The notes beneath the pieces are model-generated. The model saw nothing but the letters and a program-made list of their open reading frames with translations. It searched no databases and was not told the DNA's origin. A stretch of DNA of 64,000 bases. Source: Aalborgiella sp040079635. GTDB lineage: Bacteria > Pseudomonadota > Gammaproteobacteria > Burkholderiales > Burkholderiaceae_C. The stretch covers positions 26,985 through 90,984 of the forward strand of contig JBEBJY010000006.1 of assembly GCA_040079635.1 (NCBI GenBank). The letters run 5' to 3'. Both the position numbers and the translations under genes were made by a program. Below are positions 41,851 through 50,662 of the stretch, one piece after another; the first letter of the stretch is position 1, and each line of letters begins with the position of its first letter.

Positions 41851-41890
41851 GCAAAAAAGTCTCGTAAATGCGATATTTATGAGACTTTCA
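41851..41890 (-). terminator. Intrinsic terminator of the outer-membrane barrel gene
   Basis: AAAGTCTCGTAAAT pairs with ATTTATGAGACTTT (14 bp, one G-U) around a GCGAT loop. On the minus strand it is followed by TTTTTTGCC. Confidence 0.85.
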
Positions 41891-41905
41891 AGGTTTAAAC
41901 GACGA

Positions 41906-42436
41906 TTAGAAGCCGTACTGCAAGCCCACACCAAAGGTGCCAGTGTCTGACGCCAAACGGGTGTACTCAGCACGAACAGCCAAGTTTTGGTTCAACTGGT
42001 AGCGTGCGCCCACGCCGTACAGGGCGGAATTGGTATCAGCCGTTGTGCCGCCAGCGGTTGCTGTCAGGCTGCCATAGCCCAAACGGCCATAGACGGAGAT
42101 TTTTGGGTCGATGGGTACGCCAGCCAAGACGGAGACGTTGTAAGCCGTGGCTTTGACATCTGTGCCCGACACGGTATAGGTGCCCAAGCTTTGTGCCCCG
42201 CCTTCAATGGCGAAGTTTTCATTGAGTTTGAGACCCACGTAGCCGCCGAAGCCAACTTTTGAACTCAAATCAGTAATAGCGGTGCTGCCAACGCTGCCGC
42301 CAACGTAAACGCCGGTCAATGCGGGCGCTGCCATTGATGACTGAGCCAAAGCCTGCGTACTAACGCCTGCCACAGCAGCGATAGCCAAAGCGCCAACAGC
42401 GAGACTTTTGAGAGCAAATTTAGAAGTAGTGTTCAT
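41906..42436 (-). CDS. OmpA-like outer-membrane beta-barrel protein
   Basis: 176 residues from ATG 42436, with AAAAGGAA upstream. The signal peptide is FALKSLAVGALAIAAVAGVS ending QALAQS. The mature protein has alternating strands with aromatic girdles: GVYVGGSVGSTAIT, GFGGYVGLKLNENFAIEGG, YNVSVLAGVPIDPKISVYGRLGYG and a C-terminal FGVGLQYGF ending in Phe, the BAM signal. It is a small eight-stranded barrel without a peptidoglycan domain. Its role is unknown. Confidence 0.88.
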   Translation of the reverse strand: MNTTSKFALKSLAVGALAIAAVAGVSTQALAQSSMAAPALTGVYVGGSVGSTAITDLSSKVGFGGYVGLKLNENFAIEGGAQSLGTYTVSGTDVKATAYNVSVLAGVPIDPKISVYGRLGYGSLTATAGGTTADTNSALYGVGARYQLNQNLAVRAEYTRLASDTGTFGVGLQYGF

Positions 42437-42635
42437 GAAATTCCTTTTAGAAATGAAAAAACAACAGCACTGCTTGTGAAGCAATGGCTACTGTTAAGGT
42501 CATTCTAGAAACGAAAGAACGGCATTTTGCCGGCTTCACAAGGCTTTGCCCTTCTTTGCATAACTTCACGCCGATGTAAGCAAACCCATCAAGATGCGTC
42601 AAACGTGAGATCAGACCAAGACTGTGCCAAACGAC

Positions 42636-44363
42636 TTAAACGCCTTCCACGCCCTCAATCAAAAACTTGATCGTCCGCCGCCCATTCCACTCTGCCGCAT
42701 CGAGTCGAAACGCCAGTTTCACGCGCGGCGGCAGCTGCTCTGTATGCCCAAACCACATGCCGTCCATGGGTTGGCCTTGGTGTTTCAGTTTCAGTGACAA
42801 ATGGTTTTGCCCGACGATGCGTTGCGACAGCACCTCGACCTCTTCGCTGAAGGTGGGCGCAGCAAAGCCCTGCCCCCAAACCTCGCGATCCAGCATGTCG
42901 ATCAAATCTAATCGCAGGTAATTTGGGTCCACCGGGCCGTCGGTGGCGATGGTGCGGGTGAGCAGCTCGTCGTCCAGCCACTCAGCGGCGACCTGGTTGA
43001 GTGCGGCTTCAAACTCGTCAAAGCGCTCCTCCAGAATCGTGCAACCCGCCGCCATGGCGTGGCCACCGAAGCGCAGCAGCACGCCGGGATGCCGTTTGGC
43101 GACCAGATCGAGCGCATCGCGCAGGTGGAAACCGGGGATGGAGCGGCCGGAACCCTTCAATTCATGCGATTTTCCGGCCGCGCCACTGGCCGCGAAGACA
43201 AAACTGGGGCGGTGCAGCTTGTCTTTGAGGCGGGAGGCGACGATGCCGACCACCCCTTCGTGGAACTCGGGGTCGAACACACAAATGGCCGGCGGCGGGT
43301 CTTCATCTTCCTGAAACAGCGATTCGGCCATGACAAAGGCCTGCTCGCGCATGCCGCCTTCCAACTCGCGGCGCTGGCGGTTGATGCCGTCCAGGGTGCG
43401 GGCCAGCTCGTCGGCACGGGACGGGTCGTCGGTCAGCAGGCATTCGATGCCCAGGGTCATATCAGACAGGCGGCCTGCGGCGTTGATGCGCGGGCCGAGT
43501 GCAAAACCGAAGTCAAAACTGGTGGCAACCGGTGCTTTGCGCCCTGCTGCTATGAAAAGACTAGCTACTCCAGCAGGTAATACGCCGGCTCGGATGCGTT
43601 TGAGACCGTGGGCGACGAGGCGGCGGTTGTTGGCGTCCAGTTTCACCACATCGGCGACCGTGCCCAAAGCGACCAGCGGCAAAAGCGCATCGACCTTGGG
43701 TTGATTCTGTGGGGTGAACACCCCACGCGTGCGCAACTCCGCCCGCAGCGCCAGCAGCACGTAAAACATCACGCCAACGCCGGCGATGGATTTGCTCTCA
43801 AACCCGCAACCGGGCTGGTTGGGGTTGACGATGACGTCGGCATCCGGCAGTTTGATCGCCCCATCGACGACAGCGGGCAAATGGTGATCCGTCACCAGCA
43901 CCTGCAGCCCCAGCGCCTTGGCGGTGGCGACACCCTCAAAACTGGCGATGCCGTTGTCCACGGTGATCAGCACGTCTGCTCCGCTGTCTTTGACGCGTTG
44001 CGAGATGGGCGCAGTGAGGCCGTAGCCGTCAACCACGCGGTCGGGCACGATGTAGCTGACGTGCTTGGCGCCCAGCAAACGCAGGCCACGGATGGCGACG
44101 GCGCAGGCAGTCGCACCGTCGCAATCGTAGTCCGCCACGATGCACAGGCGCTTGTTTTGGGCAATGGCGTCGGCCAGCAGCACCGCCGCGTCCGCCACAC
44201 CCTTCAAACTGCTGGGCGGCAGCAAGAGCGCCAAACCGTCGTCCAGCTGCTCTTTGGTACTCACGCCACGGGCCGCGTAGAGCCGCGCCAAGAGCGGGTG
44301 CACGCCGGTTTGCTCAAGCGCCCAGGCGGCGCGGGGGGGGACGTCGCGGACGGTGATTTTCAT
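42636..44363 (-). CDS. recJ: Single-stranded-DNA-specific exonuclease RecJ
   Basis: 575 residues. RecJ degrades ssDNA 5' to 3' in repair and recombination. DHH-family motifs are clear: VADYDCDGATACAVA (about 77-91), ITVDNGIAS, LVTDHHLPA (DHH about 160) and GRINAAGRLSD; the DHHA1 domain has LRFGGHAMAAGCTI near 430. The segment RAGVLPAGVASLFIAA (residues about 257-273) matches a decayed copy of the dispersed repeat read in frame. Coding density and G+C are higher than in neighbours. Confidence 0.96.
   Translation of the reverse strand: MKITVRDVPPRAAWALEQTGVHPLLARLYAARGVSTKEQLDDGLALLLPPSSLKGVADAAVLLADAIAQNKRLCIVADYDCDGATACAVAIRGLRLLGAKHVSYIVPDRVVDGYGLTAPISQRVKDSGADVLITVDNGIASFEGVATAKALGLQVLVTDHHLPAVVDGAIKLPDADVIVNPNQPGCGFESKSIAGVGVMFYVLLALRAELRTRGVFTPQNQPKVDALLPLVALGTVADVVKLDANNRRLVAHGLKRIRAGVLPAGVASLFIAAGRKAPVATSFDFGFALGPRINAAGRLSDMTLGIECLLTDDPSRADELARTLDGINRQRRELEGGMREQAFVMAESLFQEDEDPPPAICVFDPEFHEGVVGIVASRLKDKLHRPSFVFAASGAAGKSHELKGSGRSIPGFHLRDALDLVAKRHPGVLLRFGGHAMAAGCTILEERFDEFEAALNQVAAEWLDDELLTRTIATDGPVDPNYLRLDLIDMLDREVWGQGFAAPTFSEEVEVLSQRIVGQNHLSLKLKHQGQPMDGMWFGHTEQLPPRVKLAFRLDAAEWNGRRTIKFLIEGVEGV
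43547..43590 (-). repeat. Decayed dispersed repeat copy 11, inside recJ
   Basis: GCTGCTATGAAAAGACTAGC then TACTCCAGCAGGTAATACGCCGG. GCTAT, TAGCTACTC and ATACGCCGGCT are kept at consensus spacing. Confidence 0.6.
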
Positions 44364-44396
44364 GGGTTCAGATGAAATAGATTAATTCAATTTTTA

Positions 44397-44440
44397 CTAT
44401 GCTTTTTATAGCTACTTAGTCAATAAATACGCCGGTTGGA
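44397..44440 (-). repeat. Dispersed repeat copy 12, spanning the 3' end of the gene at 44412
   Basis: CTATGCTTTTTATAGCTACT then TAGTCAATAAATACGCCGG. Near-consensus. On the minus strand it encodes the last residues QPAYLLTK and the TAG stop of that gene. Confidence 0.88.
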
Positions 44441-45422
44441 GGCCTAAAATTCCTCTAAAACTGCTTTTTAACCGTTCCAAAGCGCTTTTTGGCCGCAATT
44501 CATAGGTCAACGCGCTGCGCTCGCCGCACAAGGTCAAGGTGACGGGTTCACCGGCTTGGACGCGCTTCAGCAAATCCGCGCACGCCGTTGCATCCAGCAC
44601 CTGCCAAGCTAGCACCCAAGCTGGCCAATCTTCTTTCAAAGCGGCATCGGCAAGGCTTCTTGGCATGTTGACTGACGTTGTGATGTTAGTGCTCACTTTT
44701 CCGCTACCGCCTGATAACTCGGCATTTAATTCGCCACCTAACTCACCATTCCCATGGAAATAAACCGAGTTGATGACCGCTGCATTGACACGGCTTCTGG
44801 CATTGTTAACTGTATTAATATACAGCATCATTTGCATCTCGTTTTGCAAACGGCGTAGTTTTGCAGCCTCGCCATCCGCAGGCTGCCAATCGCGCAAATC
44901 TTTCCCAATCACGCGGTCTAGCGAGGCCGTGCGAACACTGCGCAGCGGCTCGCCGCAGCACAACCACAGCTTGGGTTCAAGATAATGCAGCGTCAAGCCG
45001 TCTTCCGCAAAATACGGCGTCATGTCGGAGAACAATTGGCGTGATTCGGCGTCCGAAACTGGCAATTGCGCCGGGTCTTCCATGGTCATACTGCCCATGC
45101 CCACCACGCTGTTGCACAGGGTGACGAAGCTCCAAGGTTGGGTTTGCGCAAGTTCCAGCCCAAAACTCATCGCTTTTTGAGCCGCCCAAGGGATGCCGCC
45201 ATCAACGACTGGTAAGCCTTGCGCCCGCGCCAAAGCGCGTTCGTGCGGGGGAGAAAACGATTCTTCTGTGCCGATATCGCTGTCAACAAGAGTCAATGTG
45301 CTTAGGAGTTGACGCAGATTCGGCAATTTCAAGTCTTGCACATACTTGGCGGCGGCTTCTGAACTTAAAGCAGAACTTATAGAAGCAAAAGGAATCAGTA
45401 GGTGGGTGGCAGTTTCAGACAT
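44412..45422 (-). CDS. Uncharacterised protein upstream of recJ
   Basis: 336 residues. Homologues beside recJ in Burkholderiales are sometimes labelled phosphoglycerate mutase, but no PGM active-site motif (such as RHG or an alkaline-phosphatase-like metal site) is visible. The protein has LVDSDIGTEESFSPPHERALARAQG, PYFAEDGLTLHYLEPKLWLCCGEPLRS, and RLQNEMQMMLYINTVNNARS followed by INSVYFHGNGEL. It is soluble, with no signal peptide. The last dozen residues (ILGLQPAYLLTK) and the stop are encoded by a copy of the dispersed repeat and its flank. Confidence 0.75.
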   Translation of the reverse strand: MSETATHLLIPFASISSALSSEAAAKYVQDLKLPNLRQLLSTLTLVDSDIGTEESFSPPHERALARAQGLPVVDGGIPWAAQKAMSFGLELAQTQPWSFVTLCNSVVGMGSMTMEDPAQLPVSDAESRQLFSDMTPYFAEDGLTLHYLEPKLWLCCGEPLRSVRTASLDRVIGKDLRDWQPADGEAAKLRRLQNEMQMMLYINTVNNARSRVNAAVINSVYFHGNGELGGELNAELSGGSGKVSTNITTSVNMPRSLADAALKEDWPAWVLAWQVLDATACADLLKRVQAGEPVTLTLCGERSALTYELRPKSALERLKSSFRGILGLQPAYLLTK

Positions 45423-45493
45423 GCCCTATTGTCGCTGCTTGCATTACTTATCCTTATCGCTTATCGCCTTCGCTGTTACCATACCCTCCAACT

Positions 45494-46753
45494 ATGCAAC
45501 TCCCCTACGAACTCAAACTCGGCTGGCGCTACACCCGCGCGGGCCGTGCCACACGGCGCAATGGCTTTATCTCGTTCATCTCGGGCGTGTCGATGCTGGG
45601 CATCGGCCTGGGGGTGGCGGCGCTAATCATCGTGCTGTCGGTCATGAACGGCTTTCAAAAAGAGGTGCGCGACCGCATGCTGGGCGTGGTCTCGCATATC
45701 GAGATTTTCAGCCCCGGTGGCGCAGCGCTGCCGGATGTGGCGAAAACGCTGGCTGAGGCGAAAGCCAATTCACAAGTGATTGGCGCTTCAAGTTTTATAG
45801 CTACTCAGGCCCTATTAGCGAGGGGTGAGGACATGAAAGGCGCCATTATTCGCGGCATTGACCCTGCCACCGAAGCCCAAGTGACCGATTTAGCCGCCAG
45901 CAGCCAAAACTTAGATGCCGTCAAAGCACTGGTTCCGGGTGAGTTTGGTGTGGTGCTGGGTTACGAATTAGCGCGGCAACTCGGCGTTGGCAAAGGCGAC
46001 CGCGTGACGCTGATTGCCCCCAGCGGCCAAGTCACACCAGCTGGCGTGGTGCCGCGCATGAAACAGTTGACCGTGGTGGGCACCTTTGATTCGGGCCATT
46101 TTGAGTACGATGCCACGCTGGCGATGATGCACATGGACGATGCGGCCAAGATGTTCCGACTGGAAGGGCCAACGGGCATCCGCTTGAAACTCAAAGATCT
46201 GCACCAAGCGCGTGATGTGGCGAAGCAGCTCAGCCTGAGCTTGACCGGCGACCTGATCGTGCGCGACTGGACGCGGCAAAACAAAACTTGGTTTGCCGCC
46301 GTGCAGGTTGAAAAACGCATGATGTTTATTATTTTGACGCTGATCGTCGCAGTGGCCGCCTTCAACTTGGTGTCCACGCTGGTGATGACGGTGACCGACA
46401 AACGCGCCGATATCGCTATTTTGCGAACCCTGGGTGCAAGCCCAAAAAGCATCATGGGCATTTTTGTGGTGCAAGGCGCGACGGTGGGCGTGATTGGCAC
46501 CTTGTCCGGCCTGCTGCTGGGGCTGGGCATCGCCTTCAATATCGACGTGATCGTGCCTTTCATCGAGCGCCTGTTCAACGCCAGCTTTTTGCCGAAAGAC
46601 ATTTACCTGCTCAACGGCATGCCCAGCGACCCGCAAATGGCAGACATCATGCCGGTAGCCGTCATTTCCCTGATTTTGGCCTTTGCCGCCACCCTTTACC
46701 CCAGCTGGCGCGCCAGCCGCATCAACCCGGCGGAGGCGCTTAGATATGAATAA
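45494..46753 (+). CDS. lolC: Lipoprotein-releasing ABC transporter permease (LolC/LolE/LolF type)
   Basis: 419 residues. One N-terminal helix (GFISFISGVSMLGIGLGVAALIIVLSVMNGF, about 24-54), a large periplasmic domain (about 60-270) and three C-terminal FtsX helices. With LolD it releases lipoproteins from the inner membrane to LolA. Only one permease gene is present beside lolD, as in species that use a single LolF-like permease. Residues about 99-111 (SSFIATQALLAR) match a decayed copy of the dispersed repeat read in frame. The stop overlaps the lolD start by 8 nt. Confidence 0.94.
   Translation: MQLPYELKLGWRYTRAGRATRRNGFISFISGVSMLGIGLGVAALIIVLSVMNGFQKEVRDRMLGVVSHIEIFSPGGAALPDVAKTLAEAKANSQVIGASSFIATQALLARGEDMKGAIIRGIDPATEAQVTDLAASSQNLDAVKALVPGEFGVVLGYELARQLGVGKGDRVTLIAPSGQVTPAGVVPRMKQLTVVGTFDSGHFEYDATLAMMHMDDAAKMFRLEGPTGIRLKLKDLHQARDVAKQLSLSLTGDLIVRDWTRQNKTWFAAVQVEKRMMFIILTLIVAVAAFNLVSTLVMTVTDKRADIAILRTLGASPKSIMGIFVVQGATVGVIGTLSGLLLGLGIAFNIDVIVPFIERLFNASFLPKDIYLLNGMPSDPQMADIMPVAVISLILAFAATLYPSWRASRINPAEALRYE
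45790..45823 (-). repeat. Decayed dispersed repeat copy 13, inside lolC
   Basis: TTTTATAGCTACTCAGGC (18 nt) is exact consensus; the following arm is lost or diverged (CCTATTAGCGAGG). Read on the plus strand as SFIATQALLAR. Confidence 0.6.
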
Positions 46754-47435
46754 TTCAAGCAAAGAAGTGGTGCTATCTGCAACAAACCTAGGCAAACGCT
46801 TCGTCGAAGGCCCTTTGGATGTCACCGTGCTGCAAGGCGTGGATTTACAGGTTCATGCGGGCGAGATTTTGGCAATTGTCGGGGCGTCTGGCTCTGGCAA
46901 AAGCACCTTATTGCACTTGTTGGGCGGATTAGACTCACCGACGACAGGTTCAGTGAAGCTCAAAGGGCACGAACTCGCCAGTTTGAACGAAGCTGAAATT
47001 GGCAATTTGCGCAACCAGCACTTGGGTTTTGTTTACCAATTTCACCATTTACTGGCTGAATTCAGCGCACAGGACAATGTCGCCATGCCACTGTGGATTC
47101 GGCGTCTAGCCGGCGAATTATCTGCTCAAGCTGCTATCAAAATATTAGCAGAAGTGGGCTTGAAAGACCGCGTGCACCACCGCCCCGCAGAACTCTCCGG
47201 CGGCGAACGCCAGCGCGTCGCCATCGCCCGCGCCTTGGTCACCCAACCCGCCTGCGTGCTGGCGGATGAACCAACGGGCAATCTGGACAGAAATACCGCT
47301 AACGGTGTGTTTGACTTGATGCTTAACCTCGCCAAAACCCAGGGCACAGCCTTTGTGGTGGTCACCCACGATGAGACTCTTGCTGCGCGTTGTGATCGGC
47401 AGTTGCGCCTGGTAGGTGGGGTGTTGCAGGAATAA
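46746..47435 (+). CDS. lolD: Lipoprotein-releasing ABC transporter ATP-binding protein
   Basis: 229 residues from ATG 46746, inside the last codons of lolC. Walker A is GASGSGKST (about 46-54), the signature LSGGERQRVAIARAL (about 149) and Walker B VLADEPTGNLDR. It powers lipoprotein release with LolC. The segment LAGELSAQAAIKILAEVG (residues about 120-137), between the Q-loop region and the signature, coincides with a copy of the dispersed repeat; E. coli LolD has its own sequence here, so comparison with relatives can show how much was inserted. Confidence 0.95.
   Translation: MNNSSKEVVLSATNLGKRFVEGPLDVTVLQGVDLQVHAGEILAIVGASGSGKSTLLHLLGGLDSPTTGSVKLKGHELASLNEAEIGNLRNQHLGFVYQFHHLLAEFSAQDNVAMPLWIRRLAGELSAQAAIKILAEVGLKDRVHHRPAELSGGERQRVAIARALVTQPACVLADEPTGNLDRNTANGVFDLMLNLAKTQGTAFVVVTHDETLAARCDRQLRLVGGVLQE
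47106..47151 (+). repeat. Decayed dispersed repeat copy 14, inside lolD
   Basis: CTAGCCGGCGAATTATCTGC then TCAAGCTGCTATCAAAATATTAGCA. The arm start, GCTATCAAAAT and TTAGCA are kept at consensus spacing. In frame as LAGELSAQAAIKILAE. Confidence 0.65.
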
Positions 47436-47468
47436 GCAGCAGTCATCTGCTTATTTGCAACTGACCAT

Positions 47469-48578
47469 CTACAAAATCCTGTTAAACCAAAGCATAGACA
47501 ACCCCGCAGAAGCAATCGCCAACGCGGCGGCCACCAATGCCAGAAGCCCAGAGATTTCGGTTTCCTTTTTCTCCACCGTTAGGCGTGAGCTCAGGGTTTC
47601 GTAAACTTTTTTCAGGTCTGCAGCAGTTCCCGCGTAGAAGTAGTCGGCTTGGGTTTTGTTGGCGATGGCTTTGAGGGTTTCTTCGTCGAGTTTGACGCGC
47701 ATGGACCAGCCTTCAAAACCAATCGTTTCGCCACTGGTTGTGCCGACACCGACTGTGTAGACGCGAACACCGCGCTCAGACGCCAACTTGGCCGCCTCCA
47801 GCGAATCCACGCCTGTGGTGCGCTGCCCATCGGTCAGCAAAATGATGGCTGCTGAGCTGTACGAGCCAGGCGCAACAGGGGTGAATTCCTTTTTTTCTTT
47901 CGGCTTTTCATCAATGGAAATTCCGCGCTGACGTTGCCCATATTGCAGCTGCGCCAAATCAATGCCCGCGTCTGGAAACAAAGTCGCCAAAGACATGACG
48001 ATGCCGTTGCCGATGGCGGTGCCGCGTTGGAGTTGGAAGCGATCAATAGCTGAGACCAAATCTTCGCGGTTCAGAGTTGGAATTTGCGCGACTTGCGCCG
48101 ATCCTGCAAAAGCCACAATGCCGACTTTGATATTGCGGGGCAGCTCTGCCAAAAACGCTTTGGCGGCATTTTGCGCTGCCACCATGCGGGTGGGCAACAC
48201 ATCGGTCGCACGCATGCTGCCAGAGACATCCATCGCCAGCATGATGGTTTCTTGCTGCATCGGAAGTGAGACAACTGCAAATGGGCGCGATGCGGCAAGC
48301 AGCATCATGGTGAGGGCCAACAAAAACAAAATCGGCGGTACGTGGCGGCGAAAACTCGGACCTGCGTCCATCGCTTCACGGACAATGGACAAACTCGCAA
48401 AGCGCAAAGAAGCCTTCTTTTTGCGCCGCAGCAACCACACATAAACAGCAATAAGCAAGGGCACGAGCAAGAGCAGCCACAGCAATGTAGGCCACATAAA
48501 AGTCATCGGGAAACTGGAAGGAAAAGACTTGGGCAACCAGCTACTGAACATGTCTGTGAATTTCGTGATGTCGTTCAT
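47469..48578 (-). CDS. VWA domain membrane protein (BatA-like)
   Basis: 369 residues from ATG 48578, with AGGAG about 8 nt upstream. Membrane helices lie near 30-47, 80-95 and at the C-terminus (about 345-365). The von Willebrand A domain has an intact MIDAS site, AMDVSGSMRATDV (DxSxS), with GIVAFAGSAQ and ILLTDGQRTTGVDS. It forms a module with DUF58 and MoxR genes directly upstream. Such modules are thought to be chaperone-like machines for envelope or metal-enzyme maturation. Only one VWA gene is present (no BatB). Confidence 0.9.
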   Translation of the reverse strand: MNDITKFTDMFSSWLPKSFPSSFPMTFMWPTLLWLLLLVPLLIAVYVWLLRRKKKASLRFASLSIVREAMDAGPSFRRHVPPILFLLALTMMLLAASRPFAVVSLPMQQETIMLAMDVSGSMRATDVLPTRMVAAQNAAKAFLAELPRNIKVGIVAFAGSAQVAQIPTLNREDLVSAIDRFQLQRGTAIGNGIVMSLATLFPDAGIDLAQLQYGQRQRGISIDEKPKEKKEFTPVAPGSYSSAAIILLTDGQRTTGVDSLEAAKLASERGVRVYTVGVGTTSGETIGFEGWSMRVKLDEETLKAIANKTQADYFYAGTAADLKKVYETLSSRLTVEKKETEISGLLALVAAALAIASAGLSMLWFNRIL

Positions 48579-48602
48579 GAGCACAACTCCTGTTCGGTAC
48601 GG

Positions 48603-49601
48603 TCAGGCAACCAATTTCAGATGGGCGGGTAACTTGGTGCCAGCACCAATCCGGCTGCGGCGTTTACGCATGTCCGTAAAGCGCAGAATCGATTGCACCA
48701 AATCATCTTCTGTCGACAATTCCAAAGTGTCCACGCCTGCGCGAGACAGCGCTTGGCGCAATTCGGCTTCGCGCTGTGCGGCGATTTGAGCAAACCGCTG
48801 ACGGAACTTGGCATTGGAGGTATCTACCTGCAATTGTTCACCGCTTTCAGCATCGCGCATGGTAACGAGCCCTAGGTCGGGCAATTCGGCTTCCAACGGG
48901 TCAAACAGCCGTACCGCGACGACCTCGTGTTTTTGCGCCAACAAGCCCAAAGGCTTTTCCCAGCCGGGTTCGCTGATGAAGTCGGACACCACAAAAACGG
49001 TAGAACGGCGACGCACCATGCTGGCCGCAGACATGAGTAAATCTGCCAAGCGTGTGGTACTGGCTTTGGTTGATACGGGTCGCTGCTGCATGGCATGCAT
49101 CAACTGCAGTACATGACGACGACCACTGCCTGCGGGAATCACACGATCAACACCAGCGCCGTACAAAATAGCGCCAACGCGGTTGCCATGCCGCGTGAGT
49201 AACCGCGCCAGCACGGCGACAAAACCGCCGGAGACGCTGCGTTTGAGTTGGCTGCCAGAGCCAAAATCAACCGAAGGACTCAAATCGAGCAAAAACCAGG
49301 CGGTCATCTCGCGGTCTTCGGTGAAAACGCGCACATGCGGCACTTGCAAGCGTGCGGTAACGTTCCAATCCATATGTCGCACATCGTCGTGGTGCTGGTA
49401 TTCGCGCAAATCGGCCAAATCGATGCCAGTGCCACGCAACAAGGTGCGGTAGTCGCCTTGCAGCAAACCATCGAGACGACGGATTACCGTCCACTCCAAA
49501 CGACGCAAAATATGCTCTGCGCCTATGCTTTCTAAGGCAGCTACAGACTCTGCCTGAACAGTCTCAGCTGCTACAGCTTTACGTTTGAAGAGTTTAAACA
49601 T
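48603..49601 (-). CDS. DUF58 domain-containing protein
   Basis: 332 residues. The DUF58 core is RTLLRGTGIDLADLREYQHHDDVRHMDWNVTARL (about 54-87), followed by a VWA-like part with DLSPSVDFGSG and VVSDFISEPG. It is the middle member of the MoxR-DUF58-VWA module; MoxR ATPases usually work through such partners. It lies 30 nt after moxR and 24 nt before the VWA gene, clearly one operon. Confidence 0.92.
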   Translation of the reverse strand: MFKLFKRKAVAAETVQAESVAALESIGAEHILRRLEWTVIRRLDGLLQGDYRTLLRGTGIDLADLREYQHHDDVRHMDWNVTARLQVPHVRVFTEDREMTAWFLLDLSPSVDFGSGSQLKRSVSGGFVAVLARLLTRHGNRVGAILYGAGVDRVIPAGSGRRHVLQLMHAMQQRPVSTKASTTRLADLLMSAASMVRRRSTVFVVSDFISEPGWEKPLGLLAQKHEVVAVRLFDPLEAELPDLGLVTMRDAESGEQLQVDTSNAKFRQRFAQIAAQREAELRQALSRAGVDTLELSTEDDLVQSILRFTDMRKRRSRIGAGTKLPAHLKLVA

Positions 49602-49631
49602 GGCGCGGCTTGGACAAGATCACTAAAGAAT

Positions 49632-50648
49632 TTAAGCTGCCAGCTTTTCATGCTCCAGCGGTTTCGCTGGCGCGGGTATTTTGGCCATGATTTTGGCAAT
49701 AACGACATCCGCCGTCAGTCCCTCAGACAAGGCTTCATAGGACAGCACCAAACGATGGCGCAGCACATCGGGCACCAAATCAATCATGTCTTCTGGCAGC
49801 ACATAGCTACGGCCACGCAGCATGGCCAAAGCACGAGAGCCTTCCGTTAAATTGATGGTCGCACGCGGGCTGGCACCATAGGTGATGAAGCGGTCCAACT
49901 CTTTCAAATCATGTTTATCCGGTGTGCGCGTAGCCGACACCAAGCGCACAGCATACTGAATCAAACTGGGGTCAACATACACTTTGCGACAGCTGCGTTG
50001 CAAAGCGGCGAGTTGCTCTGTCGTTGCCACTGCAGAAACGGCTACTGCAGTCCCTGTGACACGCTGCACGATGACGAATTCTTCTTCGTCCGTGGGGTAA
50101 TCCACCAGCACCTTCATCATGAAACGGTCCACTTGCGCTTCGGGCAGCGGATACGTGCCCTCAGTTTCAATCGGGTTTTGCGTCGCCATCACCAAAAAGG
50201 GTTCTGGCACTTTGTGAGTGACGCCGGCGATGGTGACTTGGCGCTCTTGCATCACCTCCAGCAAGGCGCTTTGCACTTTGGCGGGCGCGCGGTTGATTTC
50301 GTCAGCTAACAGCAGATTGGTAAAAACAGGACCGAGTGAGGTGGAAAAATCGCCCGTCTTTTGGTTGTAAATACGCGTGCCCACCAAGTCGGCTGGCACC
50401 AAATCGGGCGTGAACTGGATGCGTTTGAAGTCGCCGCGAATCGTGTTTGCCAAGGTTTTTACCGTCAAGGTTTTGGCCAAGCCCGGCACGCCCTCTACCA
50501 ACAAATGCCCTTGCGCCAAAATAGCAACCATGACACGCTCTAAAAACTTGTCTTGCCCGACCACAATGCGCTTCACTTCGTAGAGGATTTGCTCCATCAA
50601 TTGTGCGGTTTCAGCGTTTTGAGGTTTGGCATCAAATGCATCAGACAT
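49632..50648 (-). CDS. MoxR family AAA+ ATPase
   Basis: 338 residues. Walker A reads EGVPGLAKT (about 57-65), Walker B LLLADEINRAPAKVQSALLEVMQE (about 112-135), sensor 1 VMATQNPIETEGTYPLPEAQVDRF, and the C-terminal lid has GASPRATINL. MoxR ATPases act as chaperones for VWA-protein complexes. It is the first gene of the three-gene module; a trypsin-like protease gene lies 14 nt upstream on the same strand and may be in the operon. Confidence 0.94.
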   Translation of the reverse strand: MSDAFDAKPQNAETAQLMEQILYEVKRIVVGQDKFLERVMVAILAQGHLLVEGVPGLAKTLTVKTLANTIRGDFKRIQFTPDLVPADLVGTRIYNQKTGDFSTSLGPVFTNLLLADEINRAPAKVQSALLEVMQERQVTIAGVTHKVPEPFLVMATQNPIETEGTYPLPEAQVDRFMMKVLVDYPTDEEEFVIVQRVTGTAVAVSAVATTEQLAALQRSCRKVYVDPSLIQYAVRLVSATRTPDKHDLKELDRFITYGASPRATINLTEGSRALAMLRGRSYVLPEDMIDLVPDVLRHRLVLSYEALSEGLTADVVIAKIMAKIPAPAKPLEHEKLAA

Positions 50649-50662
50649 AGCTAGCTTCCTTT

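Noticed and set aside
42520..42540. Short CGGCATTTTGCCG palindrome between the barrel gene and recJ as a terminator
   Set aside because: The stem is only 4-5 bp and no U-run follows; too weak to call.
43608..44375. A 255-codon open frame opposite recJ, and a 285-codon one opposite lolC (45968-46825)
   Set aside because: They are antisense to genes with intact active-site motifs and show low-complexity His/Gln/Arg-rich translation typical of shadows.
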